A DNA stretch of 64,000 nucleotides, from assembly GCF_000966265.1 (NCBI RefSeq), contig NZ_LANF01000007.1, positions 27,128-91,127 of the forward strand, read 5' to 3'. Both the position numbers and the translations under genes were made by a program. The notes under the pieces were generated by a model, which was given only the letters and a program-made list of their open reading frames with translations, was not told the DNA's origin and did no database searches. Source of the DNA: Palaeococcus ferrophilus DSM 13482. GTDB lineage: Archaea; Methanobacteriota_B; Thermococci; Thermococcales; Thermococcaceae. Below, in pieces: positions 49,607 through 58,963 of the stretch. The first letter of the stretch is position 1. Every line of letters starts with the position of its first letter.

Positions 49607-51112
49607 ATGGAGCTAACCAACCATGAGAAGCTCACTCTCATAAAGCTGGCTGAAATGAAGAGGGGAGATGTTAGGGAACTCGTTGAGAGAACCGGTCTTG
49701 ACCAGGTTGCCGTTATGCGTGCCCTCCTGGGTCTTAAGAGCAAGGGGCTCGCGCTTCTCCATGAAAAGGGCTACCGCGTCGTGGTTCCAACCGATACCGC
49801 CAGGGTATATGCCGAGAAGGGCCTCCCGGAGAGGCGCGCCCTGGCCCTCCTCGTGGAGAGGGGCTCGGCCCGCCTTTCGGAGCTCTCGGAGGTTTTGAGC
49901 GAGGACGAGCTCAAGCCGATAGTTGGCCTCCTGAGGAAGGAGGGATGGGCTAACGTCAGGAAGGATGGGGAGCTGGTACTAGAGGTTACGGAGAAGGGAA
50001 AAGCGGCCGTTGGGACGGAGAGGCCCATCGAAAAGGCCCTGTCTCTGCTCGTCGAGAGGGGTGAGGTTCCCCTTGAGGAAATTCAAAAGCTCGTCCCCGT
50101 GAAGGAGCTCAAGAGGAGGAAGATAGCGGAGGAAGATAGCAAGACCGAGCGTATCGTGGAGATAACGCCGGAAGGAGAGGCACTCGTGGCTAAGGGAATA
50201 GAGCTCCGCGAGGAGGTCTCCACTCTTACCCCCGAGCTGATAAAGTCCGGCAAGTGGAGGGAAGTTGAGTTCAGGCGTTACAATATAAGCGCCCCCGTTA
50301 AAGCGGTCCATCCCGGCAAAAAGCAGCCATACAGAGCATTCTTGGACAAGATAAGGCGGAAGCTCATAGAGATGGGCTTCATTGAGATGACGGTTGAGAG
50401 CCTCATAGAGACCCAGTTCTGGAACTTCGATGCGCTCTTCCAGCCTCAGAACCACCCGGCGAGGGAGTGGACCGACACCTACAGGCTCAAGTATCCCGAG
50501 AGCGGCCATCTGCCCGATGAAGCGCTCGTCGAAAGAGTAAAAGCGGCCCACGAAAGGGGAATAGCAGGCTCAAGGGGATGGGGCTATATATGGTCACCCG
50601 AGAGGGCGATGCTCCTGATGCCGAGGGCCCATGGAACGGCTTTGAGCGGAAGGCAGCTCGCGAAGGGCGTCGAGATACCGGGCAAGTACTTCACGATACA
50701 GCGCGTTTTCAGGCCGGACGTTCTGGATAGAACGCACCTCATCGAGTTCAACCAGGTTGATGGGTTCGTCGTGGGGGAGGAACTCAACTTCAGGCACCTC
50801 CTCGGTATACTCAAGCGCTTCGCCGTTGAGATCGCCGGGGCGAAGAAGGTCAAGTTCCTGCCGGATTACTACCCCTTCACAGAGCCGAGCGTGCAGATGA
50901 GCGCATACCACCCGGAGCTCGGGTGGGTCGAGTTCGGCGGTGCGGGAATATTTAGAGAAGAAATGACGCGGGCCCTTGGGATTGATGCCCCCGTCATAGC
51001 CTGGGGAATAGGCATAGACAGGCTTGCCATGTTCAAGCTCGGGATAGACGACATCCGCTACCTCTTCAGCTACAACCTGAAGTGGCTCAGGGAAGCGAAG
51101 CTCGTGTGGTGA
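49607..51112 (+). CDS. pheS: Phenylalanyl-tRNA synthetase alpha subunit
   Basis: A 501-residue archaeal PheS, the catalytic subunit of the alpha2beta2 enzyme that charges tRNA-Phe. The N-terminal 200 residues are winged-helix repeats ([15 protein letters not shown] onward) that bind tRNA. The class II catalytic core includes [32 protein letters not shown] near residue 257 and the C-terminal [20 protein letters not shown] and [22 protein letters not shown] motifs. PheT is not encoded nearby. The ATG at 49607 follows GGGGTGTAT. Confidence 0.96.
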   Translation: MELTNHEKLTLIKLAEMKRGDVRELVERTGLDQVAVMRALLGLKSKGLALLHEKGYRVVVPTDTARVYAEKGLPERRALALLVERGSARLSELSEVLSEDELKPIVGLLRKEGWANVRKDGELVLEVTEKGKAAVGTERPIEKALSLLVERGEVPLEEIQKLVPVKELKRRKIAEEDSKTERIVEITPEGEALVAKGIELREEVSTLTPELIKSGKWREVEFRRYNISAPVKAVHPGKKQPYRAFLDKIRRKLIEMGFIEMTVESLIETQFWNFDALFQPQNHPAREWTDTYRLKYPESGHLPDEALVERVKAAHERGIAGSRGWGYIWSPERAMLLMPRAHGTALSGRQLAKGVEIPGKYFTIQRVFRPDVLDRTHLIEFNQVDGFVVGEELNFRHLLGILKRFAVEIAGAKKVKFLPDYYPFTEPSVQMSAYHPELGWVEFGGAGIFREEMTRALGIDAPVIAWGIGIDRLAMFKLGIDDIRYLFSYNLKWLREAKLVW

Positions 51113-51148
51113 GGGAAGACTTTTAAACCCTCGCCCCCATCCATTCTA

Positions 51149-51199
51149 TGCAAAAATTTTTAAGCATGGGGCACGTAGCCCTTTTGGAAAATTTTTGCA
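51149..51199. repeat. Inverted repeat upstream of eIF1A gene
   Basis: TGCAAAAATTTT (51149-51160) and AAAATTTTTGCA (51188-51199) are perfect inverted arms of 12 bases, 27 bases apart. The first arm overlaps a TATA-like AATTTTTAAG (51155-51164). The element lies 22 bases before the eIF1A start and might be a promoter dyad or a leader hairpin. Confidence 0.5.
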
Positions 51200-51220
51200 A
51201 AAATCAGGAGGGTGATGTTC

Positions 51221-51604
51221 ATGTGTGCGTATCACGGTAGGGGAAGGGGAAGGTCCGGAGGCCATAAAAAGAGGAACACCAATCAGGGAGGCGAGGAAGT
51301 CATTAGGGTTCCGCTCCCGAGGGCCAACGAGGGCCAGGTGTTTGGGATAGTCGAGCAGGCTCTCGGCTCTGGATGGATGGACGTTCGCTGCGCCGATGGG
51401 AAGATAAGGCGCTGCAGAATCCCCGGAAGGTTCAGGAGAAAGATGTGGGTTAGGATAGGCGACGTCGTTATAGTTCAGCCCTGGCCCGTTCAGTCGGACG
51501 AGAGGGGCGATATCGTCTACCGCTACACGAGGACGCAGGTGGACTGGCTCCTCAGAAGGGGCAAGATTACCCAGGACTTCATCTCGGGAAGCCTCGAGCT
51601 CTGA
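51221..51604 (+). CDS. eif1A: Translation initiation factor aIF1A (eIF-1A)
   Basis: A 127-residue OB-fold initiation factor that binds the A site of the small subunit. It has a basic N-terminal tail ([16 protein letters not shown]) and the S1-like core [41 protein letters not shown], and [21 protein letters not shown]. The ATG at 51221 follows GGAGGGTGATGTTC; an ATG two codons earlier lies inside that site. Starts a run of RNA and ribosome genes: rio1 begins 9 bases after its stop. Confidence 0.95.
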   Translation: MCAYHGRGRGRSGGHKKRNTNQGGEEVIRVPLPRANEGQVFGIVEQALGSGWMDVRCADGKIRRCRIPGRFRRKMWVRIGDVVIVQPWPVQSDERGDIVYRYTRTQVDWLLRRGKITQDFISGSLEL

Positions 51605-51613
51605 GGGGAGCCT

Positions 51614-52381
51614 ATGAAGAACCTCGACAGGGAAATCTTCCGCGCCCTCGGGATAGACGAGGAGCGCGAGAAGGACAGCGAGCTCTACAAGGTCTTCAGC
51701 GAGGTATTCGACAAAACCACCCTGGGCAGCCTCGAGTACCTCAAAAAGAGGAAACACTTCGAGCGCTTCCTCGGCGTTATCTCCACGGGCAAGGAGGCCA
51801 ACGTCTTCGTGGGAGAGGGCGAGGAGAAGGTCGCCATAAAGATTTACAGAACGTACACCACGGAGTTCCGCCGCCTCTGGGAGTATCTGGCGGGTGACCC
51901 AAGGGTTGGCTACCTTCCAAAGGACATCCGAAAGCTCGTGTTCATATGGACCCGGAGGGAGTTCAAGAACCTCCAGAGGGCCATGAAGTACGCGGTCAGG
52001 GCACCGGAACCCTACGCCTTTCGCAACAACGTCCTCGTGATGGAGTTCATAGGTGATGAAAACCCGGCTCCCCGCCTCAAGGACGTCGAAAGGAGCCTTG
52101 AAAAGTCGGATTTCGAGGATATTTACGCGTTCCTGATGTCATCCATAGAGAAGCTCTGGAAGAGGGGCGAGATGGTTCACGGCGATCTGAGCGAGTACAA
52201 CGTGCTGATATGGGACACGCCGGTGATAATAGACTGGTCCCAGGCGACCGTAAGGAGGAACCGCATGTCGGCGGAGCTCCTCATGAGGGACCTGAGAAAC
52301 GTTTCAAACTACTTCGCGAGAAAAGGCCTCGACGTGGAGAGCCCGGAGGAAAAGTTCAGGGAGTTGATGGAGTATGGATGA
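51614..52381 (+). CDS. rio1: RIO1-type serine protein kinase
   Basis: A 255-residue archaeal Rio1 kinase, acting in 40S-type small subunit maturation. The nucleotide loop STGKEANVFVG near residue 57, VAIKIYR (catalytic Lys), the catalytic loop VHGDLSEYNVL near 192 and the metal site VIIDWSQA near 207 are visible. The N-terminal RIO-specific helices precede the kinase fold. It overlaps the KH-domain gene by eight bases, so translation is coupled. In eukaryotes Rio1 and the Dim2/Pno1 KH protein act together, which this pairing reflects. Confidence 0.95.
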   Translation: MKNLDREIFRALGIDEEREKDSELYKVFSEVFDKTTLGSLEYLKKRKHFERFLGVISTGKEANVFVGEGEEKVAIKIYRTYTTEFRRLWEYLAGDPRVGYLPKDIRKLVFIWTRREFKNLQRAMKYAVRAPEPYAFRNNVLVMEFIGDENPAPRLKDVERSLEKSDFEDIYAFLMSSIEKLWKRGEMVHGDLSEYNVLIWDTPVIIDWSQATVRRNRMSAELLMRDLRNVSNYFARKGLDVESPEEKFRELMEYG

Positions 52382-52940
52382 GGAAATTTACAACGAGGAA
52401 TACCTCAAAATACCCAGGGAGCGTGTTGGTGTCCTCATCGGGAAGAGCGGAGAGACCAAAAAGGAACTCGAGGACAGGACGAAGACGCACATCGAGGTGG
52501 ACAGCGAGAGCGGTGAGGTCTTCATAAGCTCAACCGAGGAAACGGACGACCCCCTTGCCGTCTGGAAAGCGAGAGATGTGGTTAGAGCGATAGGGCGCGG
52601 ATTTTCTCCCGAGAGGGCCTTCCGTCTCCTTGAGGAGGGTGAAACTCTAGAGGTCATAGACCTCACGGACGTGGTCATAGGAAAGGATAAGAACGCCCTC
52701 CCGCGCGTGAGGGGCAGGATAATCGGGAGGAGAGGGAGAACGAGAGAGCTCATAGAGGAGATGAGCGGCACGTACGTTAGCGTTTATGGGAAAACCGTCG
52801 CTATAATAGGCAACCCGATACAGGTTGAGGTCGCCAAGTCTGCCATTGAGAAGCTCATACGGGGCTCCAAGCACGGCTCCGTTTACAGGTTCCTCGAGAA
52901 GAGAAAGAGGGACATAGACCTCGAACTTGCCAAATACTGA
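52374..52940 (+). CDS. KH domain protein, Dim2/Pno1-like
   Basis: A 188-residue protein with two KH domains: VGVLIGKSGETKKELEDRTKT near residue 20, and GRIIGRRGRTRELIEEMSGTYVSV near residue 112, both with the GxxG loop. Archaeal homologues (aDim2) bind 16S rRNA near the 3' end and interact with aIF2 and Rio/Nob1 factors. Overlaps rio1 by eight bases. Top6B follows 16 bases downstream, so this unit of ribosome biogenesis factors continues into the topoisomerase genes. Confidence 0.92.
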   Translation: MDEEIYNEEYLKIPRERVGVLIGKSGETKKELEDRTKTHIEVDSESGEVFISSTEETDDPLAVWKARDVVRAIGRGFSPERAFRLLEEGETLEVIDLTDVVIGKDKNALPRVRGRIIGRRGRTRELIEEMSGTYVSVYGKTVAIIGNPIQVEVAKSAIEKLIRGSKHGSVYRFLEKRKRDIDLELAKY

Positions 52941-52956
52941 AGTTGGAGGGAGTTAG

Positions 52957-54645
52957 ATGGCAAAATCCGAAGCCAAAGAACTTTTCAAAGAGTTCAAGAT
53001 TCAGAGCGTTAGCGAGTTCTTCAGGCGAAACGCGGCCATGCTCGGCTACACGGGCAAGGTCCGCTCCCTCACCACCATAATCCACGAGGCAGTCACAAAC
53101 GCCCTCGATGCGTGTGAGGAAGCGGGGATACTCCCCTACGTCCGCGTTGAGATCGAGGAGCTCGGAAAGGAGCACTACAAAATCATAGTGGAGGACAACG
53201 GACCGGGAATTCCGGAGAAGTTCATAACCCACGTCTTTGGAAAGATGCTCGCGGGAACGAAGGCCCACAGGAACATACAGAGCCGCGGCCAGCAGGGTAT
53301 AGGTATAAGCGGTGCCGTCATGTTCGCCCAGATGACGAGCGGAAAGGCAACGCGCGTAATCACCTCGACGGGCGACGATAAAATCATCGAAGCATGGGTC
53401 ATGATAGACGTTGACAAGAACGAGGGCAAGGTCGTCAGGAAGGAGAAGCACCCCAACAGGGACGGCTGGAGGGGAACGAGGATAGAGATGGAGGTAAAGG
53501 ACGTCAGGTACATCCGCTCCAAGCAGGGCCCCTACTGGTACCTCAAGCTAACAGCTATAGCCAACCCCCACGCCCACATAGAGCTCATAGAGCCGGACGG
53601 AAAGCTCATAGTCTTCCCGAGGGGGAGTGAGGTCATCCCGAAGCCACCGGAGGAGATGAAGCCCCACCCGCGCGGCGTCATCACGGACGACCTCTTCAGA
53701 ATGGCCAAGAGGACGAGGAGGAACACCGTCAAGCGCTTCCTCGTGGGCGAGTTCTCGAGGATAAGCGACCAGAAGGTTGGCGAGATAGCCAAGGTGATGG
53801 CCCTCCTGAGGCTCATCAACGAGGTTGAGGAGGAGCACAAGAGGGAGGAGTACTACAACAGGCTCGCCAAGGGAGAGGTTGACCTCCTGCTCAAGAGCTT
53901 CGGCAGGAAGGGTAAGAAGGTTCTCCGCGAGGTCGAGAAGATAATGGAGAAGCCGCCCGAGAAGCTCACGTGGCACGAGGCCGAGGAGATAATCCACGCC
54001 TTCCGCTACGTGAAGTTCCTTGCTCCCCCGACCAGCGGCCTCAGGCCCATAGGGGAGGACAACATAGAGAGGGGCCTTTCCAACATCCTCTCACCCGAGT
54101 TCGTGACGGCCCTAACGAGGCCCCCCAAGGTTTACCGCGGTGGAATCCCCTTCCAGGTCGAGGTGGGGATAGCCTTCGGAGGGCAGGTGAACAGCTTCGA
54201 CCTGCTTAGGTACGCCAACAGAGTTCCCCTCCTCTTCGATGCCGGTTCCTGTGCCATCACCTCCGCCACGAGGAGCGTTGACTGGAAGCGCTACCGCGTT
54301 GACAGCCTCGAGGATGCCCCAATGGTCGTCTTCGTCAACGTGGTAAGTGTCCACGTCCCCTACACGAGCACGGGCAAGCAGAGCGTCGCCAACGAGGAGG
54401 AGATATACGAGGAGATAAGGCTCGCCCTCATGGAGGTCGGGAGGAGACTTCAGAAGTACCTGAGCGGGAAGCACCGCAAGATATCGCAGGTTAAGAGGAG
54501 GAGAACCCTTGAGAAGTACGTGGATGAGGTTAGCGAGGCCCTCGCAGTCCTTACGGAGAGGCCCGCCGATGACATCAGGAAGTACCTCATGGGCCTCATA
54601 GAGAGGAAGTTTGAGGAGTCAGAGGAGGTGAGCGAGAATGCCTAA
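52957..54645 (+). CDS. top6B: DNA topoisomerase VI subunit B
   Basis: A 562-residue GHKL ATPase subunit of the type IIB topoisomerase that relaxes supercoils by double-strand passage. The Bergerat motifs are visible: [11 protein letters not shown] near residue 42, [12 protein letters not shown] near 76, and [15 protein letters not shown] near 107. The transducer domain follows and contains a Lys/Arg-rich stretch. The length is typical for archaea. The ATG at 52957 follows GGAGGGAGTTAG. It overlaps top6A by eight bases, so the two subunits are made together. Confidence 0.97.
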   Translation: MAKSEAKELFKEFKIQSVSEFFRRNAAMLGYTGKVRSLTTIIHEAVTNALDACEEAGILPYVRVEIEELGKEHYKIIVEDNGPGIPEKFITHVFGKMLAGTKAHRNIQSRGQQGIGISGAVMFAQMTSGKATRVITSTGDDKIIEAWVMIDVDKNEGKVVRKEKHPNRDGWRGTRIEMEVKDVRYIRSKQGPYWYLKLTAIANPHAHIELIEPDGKLIVFPRGSEVIPKPPEEMKPHPRGVITDDLFRMAKRTRRNTVKRFLVGEFSRISDQKVGEIAKVMALLRLINEVEEEHKREEYYNRLAKGEVDLLLKSFGRKGKKVLREVEKIMEKPPEKLTWHEAEEIIHAFRYVKFLAPPTSGLRPIGEDNIERGLSNILSPEFVTALTRPPKVYRGGIPFQVEVGIAFGGQVNSFDLLRYANRVPLLFDAGSCAITSATRSVDWKRYRVDSLEDAPMVVFVNVVSVHVPYTSTGKQSVANEEEIYEEIRLALMEVGRRLQKYLSGKHRKISQVKRRRTLEKYVDEVSEALAVLTERPADDIRKYLMGLIERKFEESEEVSENA

Positions 54646-55801
54646 ATCCAAGAAGGCAATCAGGCGAGAGAAGCCGAAGGAGCACTTCTCCTACGACCCA
54701 GAGAAGGTCATAAAGAAGCTCGAGGGCATAGGCCACAGGGTGCTTGAGATGCTCTCCCAGGGGAAGAACCCCTACATAGACGTTCCCATGCGCGGCCTCA
54801 CCAACGTTTACTACGACGAGTCAACCGGAACCATACAGATGGGCGACAAGCTCTCCAGGAGATACTTCCTTCACATGGCCCACGCCAAGAAGTTCATGCA
54901 GACGGTTCTCATAGCGGCCTACATAAAGAGACTCGTGAGGGAGATGAAGCACGCGAGCCTTCGTGAAGCTTACTACGCCAACAAGCACAGCGTCGCCGGA
55001 ACCAAGGAGAACACCTTTGAGGACCAGAGCGAGAGCAACGCCATTATAGAAGACCTCGAGAGAACCCTCGGCGTCCTCAGGGAGGAGATGCACATAACGG
55101 CCGACAGGAGGGGCTACATCTACGGCGACATAGTAATCAAGGACGGCGAGGACGAGTTCAACGCGAGCAGGCTCGGAAGCGGTGGATGGGCCGTTCCGGG
55201 AACCGTGGAGCACCTCCAGTTCCCGGAGATAAACGTTGACTACGTTCTCGTTGTGGAGACCGCCGCTATGGCCGACCGTCTCATTGAGGAAAAGTACCCC
55301 AAGAGGGAGAACGCCCTCATCGTGGCCACCCAGGGACAGGCCTCGCGCGGCGTGAGGCGTTTGATCCACAGGCTCCACTACGAGGAAGGTTTGCCGATCA
55401 TAGTCTTCACGGATGGAGACCCCTACGGTTGGTACATCTACTCCACCATAAAGAAGGGCTCGATAAACCTCGCCTACCTCAGCGACAAGCTGGCAACGCC
55501 GGAGGCAAGGTTCGTGGGTATGACGATGGACGACATAGAGCGCTACGGCCTCCAGAGGGTCACCGAGAAGCTCAAGGGCATCCCGCCCAAGAAGAAGGGA
55601 GGCCCGACCGGCGACTACAAGAGAATCCTCGAGGAGATGGAGTACCCGTGGTTCAAGAACAGGGAGTGGCAGAGGCAGCTCCAGATGGCCCTCAAGCTCG
55701 GAGTGAGGATTGAGCAGCAGGCCCTCGCCCACCGCTCCCTCGAGTTCGTGGCCAAGGAGTACCTTCCTGAAAAGATAAACAACGGGGAGCTGCTTCCATG
55801 A
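54638..55801 (+). CDS. top6A: DNA topoisomerase VI subunit A (Spo11-like)
   Basis: A 387-residue DNA-cleaving subunit. The 5Y-CAP region has [10 protein letters not shown] near residue 108, containing the catalytic tyrosine. The Toprim domain shows [11 protein letters not shown] near residue 204 and [12 protein letters not shown] near 257, giving the acidic metal ligands. The Spo11 family of meiotic break enzymes shares these. Overlaps top6B by eight bases and the next gene by four bases. Length and motifs are standard. Confidence 0.97.
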   Translation: MPKSKKAIRREKPKEHFSYDPEKVIKKLEGIGHRVLEMLSQGKNPYIDVPMRGLTNVYYDESTGTIQMGDKLSRRYFLHMAHAKKFMQTVLIAAYIKRLVREMKHASLREAYYANKHSVAGTKENTFEDQSESNAIIEDLERTLGVLREEMHITADRRGYIYGDIVIKDGEDEFNASRLGSGGWAVPGTVEHLQFPEINVDYVLVVETAAMADRLIEEKYPKRENALIVATQGQASRGVRRLIHRLHYEEGLPIIVFTDGDPYGWYIYSTIKKGSINLAYLSDKLATPEARFVGMTMDDIERYGLQRVTEKLKGIPPKKKGGPTGDYKRILEEMEYPWFKNREWQRQLQMALKLGVRIEQQALAHRSLEFVAKEYLPEKINNGELLP

Positions 55802-57105
55802 CGACCACCGAGGAGCTCGTCTCCAAGGTGAACGTAATACTGGAGGATTTGAAGTATTCGATGGACGGGTTATTCGGGGCCAGCCCCGCCGAGCTGGCCT
55901 TCCATTTAAGCTCCCAGCTCAAGACCCTCCAGGGGCTTGAGGATGAGCTCGAGAGGCGCGTGGGAGTCTCGGTCCCCTCCACGGCCTTCCTGAGCAAGAA
56001 GGACAGGGATCCAAACATAGAGTGGCTCTACCGCAAGAAGCACAACCGCGCCCTGGCCCTTGAGAGACTGAAGAGCGCCATAACGGCACACAGAATAGCG
56101 CTCTCCCACTTAGCTATGCACTACCACTTCTACTCGGGAAGGAAGGAGCTCTCGCCCATGGAGGTCAAGGATCCGGAGGGTGTGAGGGTCGTTGATAGGA
56201 ACGTGAAGCTCGGCAGGCTCGAAATCCTCCCCCACCTCGCCTACTCGGGGGACATACTAAGGATACTCAGCCAGCGGGAGATGGCCGTTAGGGAGGAGTT
56301 CAAAGAACTGAAGGCGAAGCTCCGTGAGAAGGGGAGGCTCCAGGTGAGGGGCTACCGCATAGAGGTGGAGTACTGGGAGAACAACCGGCTCAAGAAGACG
56401 AGGGTTGACCTCCCGAGCGATGCCGATATCGATGCCGAGCTCAGGAAGCGCTTTGGAAGGAAGTTCCGCTGGAGGGTTCTCACCTCAATAAAGACGCGCG
56501 GCGTTTTGATAAACAACCACTACACGGTGGACAACCTCGCGCTCGCCTACGCCTCCCTCAACCCCGGGGAGGGGACCAAGCTTCTCGCCCTCGACATATT
56601 CCGCTACTACTTCCTCACCTCCGACCGTGAGAGGGAGAACATAAGCCTCTACCCCGGCATCAGGGGCTGCGTCGAGTGCCACTACTCCCTATTCGACGAG
56701 CCCTTCAGGGAGGAGAAATTCTTCAGGACTGGCTTTGGAAGCATGCTGCTCCTGAAGAAGTGCGAGATTGAGGGGTTCCTCTCCGGAAGGAGGCACGAGC
56801 TGTCCTCCATACCGAACTACCTCCTCGGAGGGGTCATCCTCTACGGAATAAGTCCCTTCGATGAGAAGAAGGTGGCGGAGATACTCGGGATAAGCGAGAA
56901 GGAGCTTGAAGACGCTCTCTGGAAGGTGGCCATATCGGGGATACCTCTGGAGACCTTCGGAGACCCATCCAAGTTCGAGCGCTTCATGCCGAAGGAGGAG
57001 ATAGTGGTTGAGTTCCTAAAAGCCCTTCAGGGGGAAGATGATGAGGGTGGAGATAAAGGCAAGAAACAACGAAGAGCTCCTAAGAAAAATAAGAGAAGAG
57101 CTTAG
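55798..57105 (+). CDS. Hypothetical protein, probably DUF530 family
   Basis: A 435-residue soluble protein. It resembles, as I recall, the archaeal DUF530 family found in Thermococcales and methanogens, without assigned function. [14 protein letters not shown] stretch near residue 290 and a later Cys (KKCEIEG) could bind metal. A winged-helix-like segment [22 protein letters not shown] is near residue 358. The extreme C-terminus is a Lys/Arg-rich tail that overlaps the next gene by 68 bases. The ATG overlaps the top6A stop, so the gene is in the topoisomerase operon. Confidence 0.65.
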   Translation: MTTTEELVSKVNVILEDLKYSMDGLFGASPAELAFHLSSQLKTLQGLEDELERRVGVSVPSTAFLSKKDRDPNIEWLYRKKHNRALALERLKSAITAHRIALSHLAMHYHFYSGRKELSPMEVKDPEGVRVVDRNVKLGRLEILPHLAYSGDILRILSQREMAVREEFKELKAKLREKGRLQVRGYRIEVEYWENNRLKKTRVDLPSDADIDAELRKRFGRKFRWRVLTSIKTRGVLINNHYTVDNLALAYASLNPGEGTKLLALDIFRYYFLTSDRERENISLYPGIRGCVECHYSLFDEPFREEKFFRTGFGSMLLLKKCEIEGFLSGRRHELSSIPNYLLGGVILYGISPFDEKKVAEILGISEKELEDALWKVAISGIPLETFGDPSKFERFMPKEEIVVEFLKALQGEDDEGGDKGKKQRRAPKKNKRRA

Positions 57106-57430
57106 GCCCGGCGTTACGGAGGTTTACGTGAACTTAAGGCCCACGAAGGAGATAGTGGTGAGCATCCTCCGCCAGGCCCCGACGGTGAAGAAAATAGGCT
57201 GTCCCCCGAGCCTCTACCCCAAGGTCTCCGCGAGCGTCATACGCGCCCTCAACAGAATAGGCATACAGCTCGTCCCCGTCAAGCGCTCCCGCGGAAGGCC
57301 GCGGAAGTACGACGAGGAGACGATGAGACGCATAGAGGCGCTGATGCGGGAGGGGAAGAGCCCCCGTGAGATAAGCGAGTCCCTGGGAATTCCCCTCCGC
57401 ACCGTCTACTACATGGTGAACGGGAAATGA
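57038..57430 (+). CDS. DUF1699-like protein with C-terminal HTH
   Basis: A 130-residue protein. The first 80 residues form an alpha/beta domain (EVYVNLRPTKEIVVSILRQAPTVKKI), the next part is a basic RGRPRKYDEET segment like an AT-hook, and the end is a helix-turn-helix (GKSPREISESLGIPLRTVYYMV). It resembles DUF1699 as I recall. The ATG at 57038 is followed by a second ATG; GGGGGAA lies upstream. It overlaps the preceding gene by 68 bases, in another frame, and its stop overlaps the next start by four bases (ATGA). DNA binding is likely. Confidence 0.75.
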   Translation: MMRVEIKARNNEELLRKIREELRPGVTEVYVNLRPTKEIVVSILRQAPTVKKIGCPPSLYPKVSASVIRALNRIGIQLVPVKRSRGRPRKYDEETMRRIEALMREGKSPREISESLGIPLRTVYYMVNGK

Positions 57431-58203
57431 GGGCAAACCGGGTGCTTCCCCTCTTTCTTTTGCTGCTCCTCATGGCGGCGATCTTTCGAAGCACCGCCCG
57501 CGCCGGTTCATCAACCTTCAACCTCGACTGGCTCTTTCTGGCCCTCTGGGCGTTTTACATCATGCTGGGCCTCGCGGCCCTCCGCTACCTCCTCTCGAGC
57601 TCGAAGCGGGGCACCCTGGGAAGGAAGTTCACGAAGAAGGAGTGGGTGGGGCTGATACTCTACCTCCTGGCCTTCATAGTCGCCATACGCGCCCTGACCC
57701 GAAAGCCCCCGGAGATTAAGGGCTTCACGGAGGCACCGGCGGTTAGGCACTTCAACCTCGACCTCTTCGACTTCAACACCATAGTGGAGGTCACCTACCG
57801 GCCCCTCCCCCTCATACTGTACCTCATCCCCGTACTCCTGGCCCTGATCTACATTCTCCACAGGCGGCGCGGCCGTTTCAGCCTTGAGAACGTGCGCTTT
57901 GACCCACGGCTCGAATTCGACGCGATAGAGGGGACACCCGAGGAGCGCGTCATCGTAATGTACAAGAACGTTGTGGCGGGGCTTGTGACTAGGGGATACC
58001 CCTACCAGAAGAGCTGGACCCACTGGGAGCACGAGGAGCACCTCAGGAAGATATTCCCCGACCTGAGCGACCTCCACACCTTAACCGCGGTCTTCGAGAA
58101 GGCCCGCTACGGGAGGAGCCTTACTCCGGAGGACGTTGAGAGGGCGAAGAAAAGTTATAGGGTCCTTATAGGCTACCTCACCCGCCCGAGACTACGGGAA
58201 TGA
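57427..58203 (+). CDS. DUF4129-type membrane protein
   Basis: A 258-residue membrane protein with three to four hydrophobic helices (about residues 6-23, 35-55, 72-90 and 128-147) and a cytoplasmic C-terminal domain. The C-terminal sequence VIVMYKNVVAGLVTRGYPYQKSWTHWEHEEH resembles DUF4129, a domain often near transglutaminase and MoxR genes. No such gene is near. The ATG overlaps the DUF1699-like stop by four bases, so it ends the long operon. It converges with the MoaD-like gene, overlapping by 26 bases. Confidence 0.75.
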   Translation: MRANRVLPLFLLLLLMAAIFRSTARAGSSTFNLDWLFLALWAFYIMLGLAALRYLLSSSKRGTLGRKFTKKEWVGLILYLLAFIVAIRALTRKPPEIKGFTEAPAVRHFNLDLFDFNTIVEVTYRPLPLILYLIPVLLALIYILHRRRGRFSLENVRFDPRLEFDAIEGTPEERVIVMYKNVVAGLVTRGYPYQKSWTHWEHEEHLRKIFPDLSDLHTLTAVFEKARYGRSLTPEDVERAKKSYRVLIGYLTRPRLRE

Positions 58204-58381
58204 TCTCCACGAAGTCGTTATCGCTAACGGGCGCATCTTCAAGGGCCACCTTGCCGTTTACCTTTGCCACGGCGCTCTCCGTGTTGAAGCCCGCCTCCCT
58301 GATGACGTCCTTCACTCTCATGCCCTTCCGCCACTCAAGCTCCCTCTCGATTTTTCTTCCTATCACCTTGACCCGTATCAT
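58178..58381 (-). CDS. MoaD/ThiS-like ubiquitin-fold small modifier protein
   Basis: A 67-residue beta-grasp protein that ends in VVSGG. The C-terminal Gly-Gly, needed for adenylation, and the segments VKVIGRKIERELEW and VNGKVALEDAPVSDND are typical of MoaD, ThiS and archaeal SAMP/Urm1 proteins. It could donate sulfur for molybdopterin or tRNA thiolation, or tag proteins; the sequence alone does not decide. The ATG at 58381 follows GGTGGGGA. The E1-like activating gene is not in the window. Confidence 0.85.
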   Translation of the reverse strand: MIRVKVIGRKIERELEWRKGMRVKDVIREAGFNTESAVAKVNGKVALEDAPVSDNDFVEIIPVVSGG

Positions 58382-58543
58382 TCTCCCCACCACCATGCAC
58401 TCTGGAAATGGGCTTTATTAATTTGTGCCTTGCGAGGGGTATGCTCGGAGGCCCGTTGAGCGTATATTCAAAAAAATTATTATATGCCCAAAACCCAGAG
58501 TTCCAATGAACTGGATGCATACAATCAACAGAAGTGATGCCAT

Positions 58544-58954
58544 ATGCGCCGAAGTGTCATCCTCGCTGTTTTTCTGCTTTTTGCTATCGCTTTACTGCTT
58601 TCCAGCTCCCCCCAGCTTTCGGTTTACCATGAAATTCTCTTAAACAATAACCCTGCCGAAACTTCAAAGGCCCTCTGTTGCACTGCAAACAATCTCACGT
58701 TTATGGTAACCACGAACATGAATTCAAAGTGCTCGATTTCAATCAGCTCTAATCCGGGAGGATCCATAACGATAGAACCAAAAAACATTGTTTTCGTTGC
58801 AGAGAAAAATCAAAGGGAGCCCGTAACATTTAAAATAACCCCTATGGGCAAAAACCGTTATATTGTCTCATATGAAATTGAGTGCAATAGTACTGGCTTT
58901 AGGAGGAGCTATCTCTCATCCAGTGGGCAGTTCGTCCTGTATATCAAGGGATAA
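58544..58954 (+). CDS. Secreted or membrane-anchored hypothetical protein
   Basis: A 136-residue protein with an N-terminal signal-anchor (VILAVFLLFAIALLLSS) and an extracellular beta-rich domain with three or four cysteines (a CC pair near residue 44, then Cys63 and Cys114). The Cys pattern suggests disulfides outside the cell. Codon use is more AT-rich than its neighbours. AAGTGATG lies a few bases before the ATG, and a TATA-like ATTATTATA near 58475-58484. Not in an operon; function unknown. Confidence 0.6.
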   Translation: MRRSVILAVFLLFAIALLLSSSPQLSVYHEILLNNNPAETSKALCCTANNLTFMVTTNMNSKCSISISSNPGGSITIEPKNIVFVAEKNQREPVTFKITPMGKNRYIVSYEIECNSTGFRRSYLSSSGQFVLYIKG

Positions 58955-58963
58955 AAGAGAAAA

